Assembly: GCA_023430045.1 (NCBI GenBank)
Contig: JAEZCF010000111.1
Coordinates: 1-35,007 of the forward strand
Direction of reading: 5' to 3'
Length of the DNA stretch: 35,007 nt
Source of the DNA: Pseudomonadota bacterium
Lineage (GTDB): Bacteria; Pseudomonadota; Gammaproteobacteria; Xanthomonadales; Xanthomonadaceae
Shown here: positions 8,173-17,445 of the stretch, one piece after another
Layout: each line of letters begins with the position of its first letter
Position numbering within the stretch: the stretch's first letter is position 1
Notes under the pieces: generated by a model
Seen by the model: the letters and a program-made list of their open reading frames with translations, nothing else
What the model was told of the DNA's origin: nothing
Database searches by the model: none
Position numbers and translations under genes: made by a program

Positions 8173-8184
8173 GCGATAATGAAT
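8163..8184. promoter_or_regulatory. Palindromic operator ATTCAT-N10-ATGAAT
   Basis: This 22-bp site lies in the 211-bp gap between the divergent SDR-thiolase and TonB-receptor operons; the arms extend to ATTCATT/AATGAAT. One base after it a plus-strand -35 begins. The MFS promoter region (17662-17683) has the same layout, ATTCAC-N10-GTGAAT, then G, then TTGAC. Size and symmetry suit a TetR-family dimer, and the TetR gene at 13626 is the obvious candidate. Confidence 0.6.
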
Positions 8185-8185
8185 G

Positions 8186-8214
8186 TTGACGGCGGACTGC
8201 AGGAGTGCCACATT
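8186..8214 (+). promoter_or_regulatory. Candidate promoter of the TonB-receptor operon
   Basis: TTGACG at 8186-8191, a 17-bp spacer and CACATT at 8209-8214 (a weak -10, 3 of 6) lie directly downstream of the palindrome and about 55 bases before the receptor start. The -35 and its spacing to the palindrome are shared with the MFS promoter. The -10 is the weak part of the call. Confidence 0.45.
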
Positions 8215-8269
8215 GCGGCGCATGCAGCCGAACCTGTCGGCGCATTCACGCGATTCTTGGGAGGGAGTC

Positions 8270-10564
8270 ATGAAGGCTGGAATTTCTGTGAAGAGGCGTG
8301 TGCTCGCAACGCACATCGCCCTGTTGTTGCTGCCGTTGGCGGGGACCGCAATGGCCCAGACGGTGGATGTGCCCGCCGAAGGCCGGCAGGCCAAGGAGCT
8401 GGACACCGTGGTGGTCACCGCGACCCGCCGCGCCGAACCGTTGAAGGATGTGCCGATCAGCATCACGGCGGTATCGCAGGAAGAGCTGGATGCCAAGGGC
8501 ATCGTCGGCTACGAGGGCATGGCGCAGGTGACGCCGGGCGTGGTGTTGAACCGTGCCAGCGCGAACTTCAACAACTTCACCGCGCGCGGCATCGCCACCA
8601 ATGGCTACAACGCCAACCTGCAGAGCACGGTGGCCGTTTATATCGATGAGCTGCCGATTTCGGCCAATGGCAACTCCACCGTCCTGGATCCCAGCCTGTT
8701 CGACGTGGAGCGGGTGGAGTTCCTGCGTGGGCCGCAGGGCACCCTGTTCGGCTCCGGCTCGTTGGCCGGCGCCCTGCGCATCCTCACCCATGCTCCCAAT
8801 CCGGATGCCTTCGAAGCCTCGTTCCTGGGCGATATCGGCGTGACCGGTTCGGATGCACTGCGCCAGCGCTATAACGCCATGGTGAACATCCCGCTGGCCA
8901 AGGACACGCTGGCGTTGCGCGTGGTCGGTTTTTCGCGCAACGAGGAAGGCTATATCGACAATCTCGGCACCGGCGTGGACAACGCCAACCGCCTGAAGAG
9001 CAGTGGCGGGCGCGCCACGCTGCTGTGGCAGCCCACCGAGGAACTGTCGGCACAGGTGCGGGTTTCGCGCGAACAGAGCACGCCGGAAGATTCCTCGCTG
9101 GTCAATCCGGCGCTGGGCAAGGACAAGCGGTATTCGGACCGGCCGGACATGTTCACCGGCACCATGACGAACTACAACCTCACCGTCGGCTATCAGTTCG
9201 ACGGCGCGAAGCTGACCAGTTCGTCCACGTGGTCCGATTACGAGTCACTGTTCAATGTCGATCTCGCCGGCACCTACAACCAGGCGTTCGCGTTCGGGCT
9301 GGACGGCCCGGCAGAGAACAGGACCTTCGTCCAGGAAATGCGCCTGGTATCCGATACCGATGGTCCGCTGGACTGGGTGCTGGGCGGCTTCTACCTCAAG
9401 CGCGACCGCGACGTGTACTTCGGCTACCGTTCAAACGACGAGTATCTTGCTGCCAGCGGCATCACCGGGCTGCCGGACGAGTATTACCTGAAGTTCCACT
9501 CCTACGATTACACCAAGGAGCAGGCGCTGTTCGGACAGCTGACGTACCACTTCTCTGATGATTTCTGGGCCACTGCGGGCATGCGTTATGGAAGCATCCA
9601 GGCGCAGGGCTTCACCCGTGACGGCGGATACAACAGCGATTACCTCACCCTGGCCTACCTGTGCAGTTTCTATGCGGTGTGTGGTTCGCCAGTGACGATC
9701 ACGCCGGTGGCCGCTGCGGTGGGCGCCAAGGCCAGGGAAAACGGCCCCTCGTGGCGATTCAGTGCATCGTGGCGGCCAACGCCTTCGGTGACCACCTATG
9801 CCGCAGTGGCCACCGGCTTCCGCGCACCGGTGGTGAATGCGCGTGCCGGTGCGGTCAGCACGATCGATCCCGATGACGTGGTCATTCCGTATGGCGCGGA
9901 ATCGGACAAGTTGATCAGCTACGAGCTGGGCATGAAGGGGCGCTGGCTGCAGGGCCGGCTGGCCGCCAACCTGGCGCTGTACTACATCGACTGGAAGGAC
10001 ATCCAGGTCCAGGCCAACCGCGTGTCCGATTCAGTGCAGTTCGCCACCAACATCGGCGGCGCCTACAGCCGCGGCCTCGAATTCGAACTGATGGCCATGC
10101 CGAACATGGACTGGACGTTCACCTTGAACGGATCGTTCAACCAGGCCGAAGTGGATTTGCTGACCACCGAAGAAGCGGCGATCTCCGGCGCGGTGATGGG
10201 TGCGAGGCTTTCCGGTCCGCAGTTCAACGCATCGTTGACCGCGAACTATGCCTTCGATCTTCCCCGCAATGCGCTGGGGAATGCATCGCTGGCGGTGGTG
10301 CACGTGGGCGATTACCCGGGCTCGTTCCCGAACGTGCCGGGCATGCCGGGCACGGTGAGCCCCACCTACGACTGGACCGAAGCCTACACCCTGGTGAATG
10401 CGAGCGTTTCTGCCGCCTTCGGAAAATACACCGTGGGGCTCTACGCGGAAAACCTGTTCGACGACCGGTCGATCAACTATGTCCACCCGGAAGCGTTCCT
10501 CGACGGCCGCTATGGCGTGGTACGGCCGCGCACCGTGGGCGTGCGCGTGGGCTACACCTTCTGA
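8270..10564 (+). CDS. TonB-dependent outer-membrane receptor
   Basis: Outer-membrane beta-barrel transporter of 764 aa, energised by TonB. The start at 8270 follows GGGAGGGAG closely and opens with a signal peptide (RRVLATHIALLLLPLAGTAMA, cleaved before Gln30). A TonB box, ELDTVVVTATRR, is at 43-54. The plug domain follows (PISITAVSQEEL, TARGIATNGYN, VERVEFLRGPQGTLFGSGSLAGALRI in part), then the barrel, ending in the aromatic VGYTF typical of the last strand. This CirA-like type is common in sphingomonads and relatives for hydrophobic or aromatic compounds as well as siderophores. It heads an operon with an acyl-CoA ligase and a serine hydrolase, so an organic acid or ester is likelier than iron. 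Substrate unproven. Confidence 0.93.
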   Translation: MKAGISVKRRVLATHIALLLLPLAGTAMAQTVDVPAEGRQAKELDTVVVTATRRAEPLKDVPISITAVSQEELDAKGIVGYEGMAQVTPGVVLNRASANFNNFTARGIATNGYNANLQSTVAVYIDELPISANGNSTVLDPSLFDVERVEFLRGPQGTLFGSGSLAGALRILTHAPNPDAFEASFLGDIGVTGSDALRQRYNAMVNIPLAKDTLALRVVGFSRNEEGYIDNLGTGVDNANRLKSSGGRATLLWQPTEELSAQVRVSREQSTPEDSSLVNPALGKDKRYSDRPDMFTGTMTNYNLTVGYQFDGAKLTSSSTWSDYESLFNVDLAGTYNQAFAFGLDGPAENRTFVQEMRLVSDTDGPLDWVLGGFYLKRDRDVYFGYRSNDEYLAASGITGLPDEYYLKFHSYDYTKEQALFGQLTYHFSDDFWATAGMRYGSIQAQGFTRDGGYNSDYLTLAYLCSFYAVCGSPVTITPVAAAVGAKARENGPSWRFSASWRPTPSVTTYAAVATGFRAPVVNARAGAVSTIDPDDVVIPYGAESDKLISYELGMKGRWLQGRLAANLALYYIDWKDIQVQANRVSDSVQFATNIGGAYSRGLEFELMAMPNMDWTFTLNGSFNQAEVDLLTTEEAAISGAVMGARLSGPQFNASLTANYAFDLPRNALGNASLAVVHVGDYPGSFPNVPGMPGTVSPTYDWTEAYTLVNASVSAAFGKYTVGLYAENLFDDRSINYVHPEAFLDGRYGVVRPRTVGVRVGYTF

Positions 10565-10657
10565 CGCCGCGCGCGTCATCGCGGAGGTGCCGGAACGTCC
10601 TGCTTCAGGAGACGGCCGGCACCTGCGCACATTCCAGCAACAGGAGAAAGCAAGGCC

Positions 10658-12286
10658 GTGACGTCCGTCAATCATGGAGAAATGCAGGCGTTCAGCCTGA
10701 CGCTCGACAAGTTCCTGGGCCATGCGGCGAGATGGCATCCGGATGTCGAAGTCGTCACGGCGGGCGAAGCGGGCGACAGCAAGCGCATTGGTTATGCCGA
10801 CCTGATGCAGCGCAGCCGCAGGCTTTCATCCGTGCTGGCTGGCCTGGGCGCAGGCCTGGGTGAACACGTGGCCACGCTGGCCTGGAATACCCAGGGCCAT
10901 GTGGAAACCTGGTTTGCGACCATGGGCATTGGCGCGGTGTGCCACACACTGAATCCACGGCTGACCGAGTCGCATCTGGTCAGCATGCTGCAGCAGTCGC
11001 AGGCGCGCATCCTGGTGGTGTCGGTCGATCTGCTGCCGCTGGCCAGCCGCATCGCGGCGCGGGCCGGCTCGGTCGAACGGATGCTGATCATCGACGGCCT
11101 GGTGGAGACTGCCGACGACGACTTCATGGCCGCACTACTGGAGCCGATGATCGCGCGGGCGCAGCACGATGACATCGTGTGGGGAGACTTCGACGAGAAC
11201 GCGCCGTGTGGACTGTGCTTCACCTCGGGCACGACCGGTGCGCCCAAAGGCGTCACCTACACGCATAGAGGCAACTATCTGCATACCCTGCGCGCGCTGC
11301 AGGCCGACACCATGGCCATCTCCAGCCGGGACAGCATCCTGCTGGCGGTGCCGATGTTCCATGCCAACGGTTGGGGCGTGCCGTTCGCCGCGCCTGCGGT
11401 CGGTGCACGCCTGGTCCTGCCGGGTCGCCATCTGGATGGTGCCAGCCTGGCCCGTTTGATCAATGCCGAGTCGGTCACCGTGGCAATCGGCATCGCTACG
11501 GTATGGCTGGCCCTGGCCGAGCACCTGGAAGCCACGGGCGGCCAGACGCCGTCCCTGCAGCGGATCATCGTCGGCGGTGCGCCGATGACGCCCGCGCTGA
11601 TGCAGCGCATCGAACAGTGCCTGGGCGCGAGCGTGCAGACCAGCTGGGGCATGACCGAACTGTCGCCTACCGGAACCGTTTCGCCGCCCGACGATCCGCA
11701 ACGCACGCCCCATGTTTCCGGCCGGCCGGCGATCGGCATGGACCTGCTGCTCACCGATGCCCAGGGCGTGCCGTTGCCGCAACAGCGGGGCCAGGAAGGC
11801 CACCTGCGGGTGAAGGGAGCCAGCGTGATCGCGCGCTATTACGGCGACACGCAACCGGCCGTCGATGCGCAGGGCTGGTTCGCCACCGGTGACCTGGCCC
11901 GCATCGACCAGCAGGGCAACCTGAGCATCGTCGGACGCGCCAAGGACTTGATCAAGTCGGGCGGCGAGTGGATCAACCCTTCGGAGATCGATGAGATCGT
12001 CGGCGAGCTGCCCGAGGTTTCGCTGTCCGCCGTGATCGGCCGCGCGCACCCCAGGTGGGGCGAGCGCCCGGTGCTGCTGCTGGAACTGCGCGAAGGCTGC
12101 ACGCTCGACGACCAGGCGGTGCTGGATGCCCTGCGCGGTCGCGTGGCGTCCTGGTGGCTGCCCGATGAAGTGATCCGTCTGCAGCGGATGCCGCTGGCCG
12201 CGACCGGGAAGATCGACCGGATGCGCCTGCGTGCCGAATATGGCGGGGTGGGTGGGTCCCGGCAGGCCACGGTATCCGGCGCATGA
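10658..12286 (+). CDS. Acyl-CoA synthetase (long-chain fatty-acid-CoA ligase type)
   Basis: ATP-dependent ligase making an acyl-CoA through an acyl-AMP intermediate, 542 aa. Motifs in order: P-loop FTSGTTGAPKG (188-198), SWGMTELSPTG, YYGDTQPAVDAQGWFATGDLA, the hinge GRAKDLIKSGGEWINPSEIDE, and the catalytic lysine Lys518 in ATGKIDRMRLR. The sequence is closest in style to the Thermus-type medium/long-chain ligases, but chain specificity cannot be read by eye. The start is uncertain: a GTG at 10658 follows AGGAG at eleven bases, while the ATG at 10682 has GGAG too close. It lies 93 bases after the receptor, and its TGA overlaps the next gene's ATG. Confidence 0.92.
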   Translation: MTSVNHGEMQAFSLTLDKFLGHAARWHPDVEVVTAGEAGDSKRIGYADLMQRSRRLSSVLAGLGAGLGEHVATLAWNTQGHVETWFATMGIGAVCHTLNPRLTESHLVSMLQQSQARILVVSVDLLPLASRIAARAGSVERMLIIDGLVETADDDFMAALLEPMIARAQHDDIVWGDFDENAPCGLCFTSGTTGAPKGVTYTHRGNYLHTLRALQADTMAISSRDSILLAVPMFHANGWGVPFAAPAVGARLVLPGRHLDGASLARLINAESVTVAIGIATVWLALAEHLEATGGQTPSLQRIIVGGAPMTPALMQRIEQCLGASVQTSWGMTELSPTGTVSPPDDPQRTPHVSGRPAIGMDLLLTDAQGVPLPQQRGQEGHLRVKGASVIARYYGDTQPAVDAQGWFATGDLARIDQQGNLSIVGRAKDLIKSGGEWINPSEIDEIVGELPEVSLSAVIGRAHPRWGERPVLLLELREGCTLDDQAVLDALRGRVASWWLPDEVIRLQRMPLAATGKIDRMRLRAEYGGVGGSRQATVSGA

Positions 12287-13515
12287 TCAGCCGGCGTTCG
12301 TTCCTGGTATCCAGCGGCGCATGCGCACTCACGGCCTGGGCGGGGCTAGCGCCAGCACGTGATCCTTTCCATGCCGTGGCCACGCGGCTGCAGCAGTTCG
12401 TCGATGACGGCCAGCTGCCTTTCGCCTCCCTGCGTGTCGCGCGCCAGGGCCGTGTCCTGCTGGAAGCGCATGCGTCGGGTATCGAACAGGTTGGGCCGGA
12501 GAGCATTTACCGCATCTACTCGATGACCAAGCCCATCGTGGCTGCGGGCGTCATGCTGCTGGTGGAAGACGGACGGCTGGACCTGCAGGATCCGGTGGCC
12601 GACCACATCGCCGAATTCGCCGACATGAAGGTAATGGATTCATCGCAGGACGGCGGCGACGTTGCCACGCCGATGAACGTAAGCCACCTGCTGACACATG
12701 CATGTGGCCTGGCCAACAGCTGGGGCGAAGCTCGGGTCGCGCCGCTGTACCGCGACGCCGGGTTGATCGCCAATGCCTGGATGTACGATCCGGAGATCGG
12801 CGGGCTGGACGGTTTCGCGCGCAGGCTGGGCACGTTGCCGCTGGAGTTCCAGCCGGGCACGAACTGGATCTACGGCTATGGGTTGGATATCGCCGGGCTC
12901 ATCATCGAGCGCCTGAGTGGCATGCGCCTCGGCGAGTTTCTTGGCGCGCGCCTTTTCGCTCCACTGGGCATGACGTCCACCGGCTTCTTCGTCGCCGATG
13001 GTCGGTCCGCACGGTTGACCGGTCTGTATTCGCCACGTGGCGGTGCGCTCGTGCCGGTGGCCAGTGGCGTGGAAAGACAGGCGCGTGTTCGACCGTTTGC
13101 CGATTCGGGCAGTGCAGGGCTGGTGTCCACGCTGGGCGATTACGGACGTTTCGCCGACATGCTGGCCAACCGCGGCACCGCCGGCAAGGTACGTGTCCTG
13201 CGCGAGGACAGCGTGACAACGATGACGACGCCCTATGGTCCCCAGGCACCGTTGGCCGGCGCGCTGGAACGGTTCGGGCATCATGCGCAGGGCAGCGTGG
13301 CCCAGGCACTGGGCGGCAGCGTGCGGCTGGCCGGCGGCGGCGTGCCGGGTTCGGTCGGCGAATACGGCTGGGGCGGTGCCGCTGGCACCGGCTTCTGGGC
13401 ACTGCCGCATTCCGGGCTCTCCTTCACGCTCATGACCCAGCTGATGCCGGGCAGCGTGCCCGTGCGCGAGGTGCTGCGGCCGCTGATCCATGCGGCCGCA
13501 GCCGTCCCTGCATGA
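12283..13515 (+). CDS. Tat-exported serine hydrolase, class C beta-lactamase / family VIII esterase fold
   Basis: Predicted periplasmic hydrolase of 410 aa. The amino terminus MISRRSFLVSSGACALTAWA has a twin-arginine motif (SRRSFL), indicating export in folded form. The nucleophile motif SxxK is Ser80-Met-Thr-Lys83 (YRIYSMTKPI), and the second motif tyrosine is probably Tyr197 in NWIYGYGLD. Such proteins are often esterases rather than antibiotic-degrading enzymes, and the company of an acyl-CoA ligase and a receptor supports an esterase. Its ATG overlaps the ligase stop (ATGA), implying translational coupling and a shared mRNA. Substrate unknown. Confidence 0.9.
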   Translation: MISRRSFLVSSGACALTAWAGLAPARDPFHAVATRLQQFVDDGQLPFASLRVARQGRVLLEAHASGIEQVGPESIYRIYSMTKPIVAAGVMLLVEDGRLDLQDPVADHIAEFADMKVMDSSQDGGDVATPMNVSHLLTHACGLANSWGEARVAPLYRDAGLIANAWMYDPEIGGLDGFARRLGTLPLEFQPGTNWIYGYGLDIAGLIIERLSGMRLGEFLGARLFAPLGMTSTGFFVADGRSARLTGLYSPRGGALVPVASGVERQARVRPFADSGSAGLVSTLGDYGRFADMLANRGTAGKVRVLREDSVTTMTTPYGPQAPLAGALERFGHHAQGSVAQALGGSVRLAGGGVPGSVGEYGWGGAAGTGFWALPHSGLSFTLMTQLMPGSVPVREVLRPLIHAAAAVPA

Positions 13516-13625
13516 GAAACCCGGCGGTTCGCACTGGCTGCCTTCATGCATCTGCTTTCATTTGACGCCGCGGATTTACGCTGAATAGACTTGACCGGGT
13601 CCCCCAATACAAAGACAGTGGCGAA

Positions 13626-14321
13626 ATGCCCACGGCTGCAGACCCCACGAACAAGAAAGCGGCGAAGAAACGGGTTCGTCGCAGCAAGGTCGAACAGCGG
13701 GCGGAGAGCATCGAACAGATTCTCGATGCGGCCGAACTGCTGTTCTCCCGGCATGGCCTGCATGGCGTGACGCTGCGCGATGTCGCCCAGCATGTGGGTG
13801 TCCACACCACGCTGGTGAACTACTACTTCCAGGACAAGCAGAACCTGTTCGAGGCGGTGTTCGCGCGGCGTGCCCGTGTGACCAGCGATGTGCGCATGGC
13901 CGCGCTGGAAAAGTACGAAGCCGAATCCGGCGATGCGCCCACGGTCGAGGGGGCCCTGCATGCGTTCCTGGATACCGACCTGGATCTTTATCTGCAGGGC
14001 GGGGAAGGGTGGATGAACTACGCTGCGTTCTGCGCGCGTGCAAGCAACACCCCCGAAGGCGCGGCGCTGATGGACCGCTATTTCGATCCGGTGGTGCTCA
14101 AGCTGGTCGGCATTCTCAAGCGCGCGCTTCCCGACTATGCCGATGAGGACATTTTCTGGGGCTACCATTTCGTTACCGGCACCCTGATGAACACCCTGGC
14201 CCGCACCGGACGCATCGACAGGCTCTCCGGCGGGCTTTGCCGTTCGGATGATTTCGCTGCGGTGAAACAGCGCGTCGCGCGTTTCATGGCGGCAGGATTT
14301 CTGGCGCTGCGCGGCGCGTAA
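13626..14321 (+). CDS. TetR/AcrR-family transcriptional regulator
   Basis: DNA-binding repressor of 231 aa, within the family's usual range. A basic tail (residues 9-25) is followed by the TetR helix-turn-helix: ILDAAELLFSRHGLHGVTLR (32-51), DVAQHVGVHTTLVNYYF (52-68) and KQNLFEAVF. The carboxyl two thirds form the ligand-binding and dimer region. It stands between the two arms of the catabolic cluster and is the best candidate for binding the shared palindromes at 8163 and 17662. No copy of that palindrome precedes this gene itself. A TTGACC at 13591 could be its -35 but lacks a good -10. Its stop codon TAA is the head of the first SMAG repeat downstream. Confidence 0.9.
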   Translation: MPTAADPTNKKAAKKRVRRSKVEQRAESIEQILDAAELLFSRHGLHGVTLRDVAQHVGVHTTLVNYYFQDKQNLFEAVFARRARVTSDVRMAALEKYEAESGDAPTVEGALHAFLDTDLDLYLQGGEGWMNYAAFCARASNTPEGAALMDRYFDPVVLKLVGILKRALPDYADEDIFWGYHFVTGTLMNTLARTGRIDRLSGGLCRSDDFAAVKQRVARFMAAGFLALRGA

Positions 14322-14495
14322 TGCCGGGCTCTGCCCGGCAATTGGTAGTTACGTAGTGCCGGGCTCTGCCCGGCGATTGGTTGTTACGTAGTGCCGGGCT
14401 CTGCCCGGCAAGATCTGGTGCGTAGTGCCGGGCTCTGCCCGGCAACGTTGCCCGGCAACGTCAATCTCCGGCAGCCGGGCAGAGCCCGGCTCTAC
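14318..14495. repeat. SMAG (GTAG-type REP) cluster: four direct copies and one inverted
   Basis: Imperfect 23-bp palindromes headed GTAG or GTAA lie at 14318-14340, 14353-14375, 14388-14410 and 14422-14444 on the plus strand (GTAGTGCCGGGC, then CTCTGCCCGGCA), with a partial tail copy to 14460. An inverted copy is at 14473-14495 (GTAGAGCCGGGC on the minus strand). They match the SMAG repeats described in Stenotrophomonas maltophilia. The array separates the convergent TetR and esterase genes and supplies the stop codons of both. The hairpins may also terminate or stabilise both mRNAs. Confidence 0.93.
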
Positions 14496-16150
14496 CGGCC
14501 CAGCGGCGGAGAAGCCAGCCCGGTGTTCCAGTTCCAGGGCAGGGTGCCGGCAGCCCGACGCCGCTGCACGGCCTCCTCGTGCAGCTCATACATGCCTGGC
14601 AGGAGCCCCTGCGCCGCCTTCGGCACATCGGCAAAATGCATGAACGCTGCATCGGTACCATACGCCGGCCAGCGAGGTGCATCGGCGCCACGCGGCACAC
14701 CCGTGCGCGCAAAGCTGGTCCAGTAGTCCATCAGCGCATCGGAAAAACGCCTTTCTTCCGGTGTATCCGGATTCTTCGGCCAGCGCGGCGGCGTGGCATC
14801 GAAGGTACCGAACACGTAAGGGATCTCGCTGGCATGGAAACCATGGAGCCCGGCCTTGTCCGCGGCGGGGTAACCGTGATCGAAGAAGTACAGGTAGGCA
14901 GGCTGCCGGATCGCTGTCTGGTTGCGTGCCAGGCGTTCGGATGTCCAGCCATACAGCGCATCGCGGGTGGTGGCGAAGATGCTTTCCTGCAGGTCCGTCG
15001 CCGGATACTGGCGCAGGAAGTCATCCGCCAGGTCCACGTACTGCCTGCGGATCGTGGCCTCATAGAGCGCCGCGCTGTCCGGCACCGGCGGCGCGAGAAT
15101 GCTCAGCGAACGGATCTCGCCGCTGTTGAAGCCCACCAGCATGGGTACCGGCGCCTGCTCGCCGCGCTCGAAGGTTTCCACCAGCTGGCGTTCCAGTACC
15201 TGCCCATCCACCGTACCCCACGGTGCGAAGCCGGCGGCCGCGGCAGCGTCGGTGACCTGTTGTCCGCTCATCCCGCGCAGCGCGGCGATATCCGGCGCAT
15301 CGAGCTTGCCGGCAATGAACCTGCCGACGTCCTCGGCAGCGAACTCGCCATGCACGCCCTTCTTCAGTTCCGGCGTGGAGATCATGTACGCGCTCTGCAG
15401 GACCGCTTTGTGGAACAGGCCACGCGCCGGCGGTGCGGCCAGCAGGTACATCACGCTCAGCGCGCCTGCGGATTCACCGGCGACGGTGACATTGGACGCG
15501 TCGCCGCCGAAACGGGCGATGTTGTCCTTCACCCACTGCAGTGCCGCGATCTGGTCGAGCAACCCGTAGTTTCCGGATACGCCCTGCGCGGACTCGGCGG
15601 AAAGGTCCGGATGCGCCAGATAACCCAGCACGCCGAGCCGGTAGTTGACCGACACCACGACCACGCCACGATCGGCCAGCCTGGCGCCGTCGTAGAACGG
15701 CTCCTTCGATGCGCCCGTGCGCAGCGCACCGCCGTGGATCCAGACGAATACCGGCGCGTTCTTCGCGTCCGCTGGCGTCCATACGTTCAGGCTCAGGCAG
15801 TCTTCGCTGGTCGCGCCGATGTCCTGCGCGTAGATGCTCTGCACGCGGCTGGTCGGCTGGATGCAGGCGGCCCCGAAGCGGGTCGCATCCTTCGTGCCCT
15901 GCCAGGCCTTCACCGGGGCGGGCGCTTTCCAGCGCAGGTCGCCGACCGGCGCGGCCGCGAACGGAATGCCCTTGAACACATGCAACGGACCTTCCACGGC
16001 GCCCTTCAACGTACCGCTGGCGCTCTCCACGGTGGCCGATTGCAACGCCGGCGTGGATGCCAGCACGAATGCCGGAGTGCAAAGCAATGCGGCAGCGATG
16101 ACCCGTCGTGCGGTCAGCATGCCGGTGGTGTACAGGTGCGGCCGGATCAT
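14492..16150 (-). CDS. Exported type-B carboxylesterase
   Basis: Alpha/beta-hydrolase of the carboxylesterase/lipase type B family, 552 aa, normal length. A Sec signal peptide is visible (MLTARRVIAAALLCTPAFVL from residue 11, cleaved near VLAS). The oxyanion motif WIHGGAL is at 137-143, nucleophile Ser227 in AGESAGA, and the likely catalytic histidine is His439 in GFHASEIPYVFG. The family marker SEDCLSLNVWTP is at 115-126. The frame stays open far upstream into the permease gene, but the ATG at 16150, overlapping the permease TGA, is the natural start. The ATG at residue 11 is an alternative. It probably releases an acid or alcohol in the periplasm for the adjacent permease. The TAG stop lies in a SMAG repeat. 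Confidence 0.92.
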   Translation of the reverse strand: MIRPHLYTTGMLTARRVIAAALLCTPAFVLASTPALQSATVESASGTLKGAVEGPLHVFKGIPFAAAPVGDLRWKAPAPVKAWQGTKDATRFGAACIQPTSRVQSIYAQDIGATSEDCLSLNVWTPADAKNAPVFVWIHGGALRTGASKEPFYDGARLADRGVVVVSVNYRLGVLGYLAHPDLSAESAQGVSGNYGLLDQIAALQWVKDNIARFGGDASNVTVAGESAGALSVMYLLAAPPARGLFHKAVLQSAYMISTPELKKGVHGEFAAEDVGRFIAGKLDAPDIAALRGMSGQQVTDAAAAAGFAPWGTVDGQVLERQLVETFERGEQAPVPMLVGFNSGEIRSLSILAPPVPDSAALYEATIRRQYVDLADDFLRQYPATDLQESIFATTRDALYGWTSERLARNQTAIRQPAYLYFFDHGYPAADKAGLHGFHASEIPYVFGTFDATPPRWPKNPDTPEERRFSDALMDYWTSFARTGVPRGADAPRWPAYGTDAAFMHFADVPKAAQGLLPGMYELHEEAVQRRRAAGTLPWNWNTGLASPPLGR

Positions 16151-17445
16151 GGCGTGGCTCCTTCGTTTACGGTCGTCTGGGTGGCGCGTCGTTTCAGCAC
16201 CCGGGCCAGCCACAGGAACAGGCCGATGGCGAGCAGGTAGAACGGCGTCAGGGTATACAGGGCCATCTGCAGGGAATTCTCCGGATGGGTCGTTCTGAAC
16301 CAGTCGCTGGCCATGCCGACATAGGTCGGTCCCAGTCCCAGGCCGATGAAGTTCATCACCAGCAGCAGCAATGCACCGGACATCACGCGCTGGTCCGGAC
16401 GCACCTCCTGCTGCACCAGAGTGACCGACGACGTCAGGTAGAAATAGTTGAGGAAGCTCGGACCGAGCAGGAACAGCAGCGCGAGCGGCCAGCTGGGCGC
16501 CCATACGAACGCCACGTACAGCGGAACCGCCAGGGTCAGCGAGGCTGCGGGGAGCAGGGCGTACCAGGTTCTGGAGCGTCGGGTGAAATGGTCCACCATG
16601 CGGCCCGACACATAGATGCCGCCGCCCATGCCGATGGCGACGACCAATGCGTACCACAGGGCGACATCACTGAAATGCATGCCTTTTTCACGCATGAGGA
16701 ACAGCGTGGTGAAGTTGCTCAGTCCATAGGTGATGAACTGCGTCGCGCCGCTGCCCAGTGCGGCAAGCAGCAGTTCGGGCCGCGTAAAGAACATCGTCAA
16801 GGTGTCGCGGAATCCAGCACTCGCCGGCCTGGCCACCTTGGGATCCAGCGCGCCCCGAACGGGCTCACGTACGGTGAGCACGAAGATGAGCGATGTGATG
16901 ACGCCGATGGTGCCAAGGACGATGAACGCATAACGCCAGTTGTAGGCGGCGGCGATGGACGCACCAAAGGCGATTCCCAGCGCCGTGCCGATCGGTGGCC
17001 CCAGGTTGTAGATGCCCAGTGCGGTGCCGCGGCGACCGGGCGGGAAGCAGTCGGAGATGATGGCGTAGGACGGCGGCACGCCACCGGCCTCGCCGACACC
17101 GACCGTCATGCGTGCGATCGCCAACTGCGGGTAGGTGCGTGCCAGCCCGCAGGCGACGGTTGCAGCGCTCCACAGGGCACAGGCGAAGGCCAGCAGCTTC
17201 ACCCGGTTGGTGTTGTCGGCCAGCCAACCCACCGGTATCGCGATGAAGCAGTAGAACATGGCGAAGTACAGGCCGCCGATCAGCCCCAGCTGGCTGTCGC
17301 TGACATGCAGGGTGTCCTGGATCGGCTTGGCCAGGATGGCCAGCAGTTGCCGGTCGAGAAAATTGAGTACGTAGATGAAGCACAGCATGCCCAGAGTGAA
17401 CCAGGCACGTGGCGGAGACGCGGACGATGCCGGCAGTGCGCTCAT
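16147..17445 (-). CDS. MFS permease, Spinster-like
   Basis: Inner-membrane transporter of 432 aa with about twelve hydrophobic segments. The amino end LGMLCFIYVLNFLDRQLLAIL followed by LAKPIQDTLHVSDSQLGLIGG, and VGEAGGVPPSYAIISDCFPP in the first half, are typical of the Spinster group of the major facilitator superfamily. Bacterial members sit mostly in aromatic, steroid or other organic-acid catabolic clusters and are usually assigned as importers. The start at 17445 (MSALPASS) has a purine-rich GGTGGGGA site upstream. It is the first gene of an operon with the esterase (ATGA overlap). A conserved promoter-operator unit lies about 190 bases upstream. Confidence 0.9.
   Translation of the reverse strand: MSALPASSASPPRAWFTLGMLCFIYVLNFLDRQLLAILAKPIQDTLHVSDSQLGLIGGLYFAMFYCFIAIPVGWLADNTNRVKLLAFACALWSAATVACGLARTYPQLAIARMTVGVGEAGGVPPSYAIISDCFPPGRRGTALGIYNLGPPIGTALGIAFGASIAAAYNWRYAFIVLGTIGVITSLIFVLTVREPVRGALDPKVARPASAGFRDTLTMFFTRPELLLAALGSGATQFITYGLSNFTTLFLMREKGMHFSDVALWYALVVAIGMGGGIYVSGRMVDHFTRRSRTWYALLPAASLTLAVPLYVAFVWAPSWPLALLFLLGPSFLNYFYLTSSVTLVQQEVRPDQRVMSGALLLLVMNFIGLGLGPTYVGMASDWFRTTHPENSLQMALYTLTPFYLLAIGLFLWLARVLKRRATQTTVNEGATP

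Noticed and set aside
13556..13596. A third copy of the ATTCAY palindrome upstream of the TetR gene
   Set aside because: TTTCATT, CTGAAT and TTGACCGGG occur nearby, but the arms are not a 22-bp palindrome and the spacing to TTGACC differs. At best a decayed site.
14318..14495. CRISPR array, because of regularly spaced palindromic repeats
   Set aside because: Spacers are short and similar, there is an inverted copy, and the GTAG head identifies SMAG elements. No cas genes are present.
14492..16657. A 721-codon open frame suggesting an MFS-esterase fusion
   Set aside because: The upstream part is the permease gene read out of frame. The ATG at 16150 overlapping the permease stop is the natural start.
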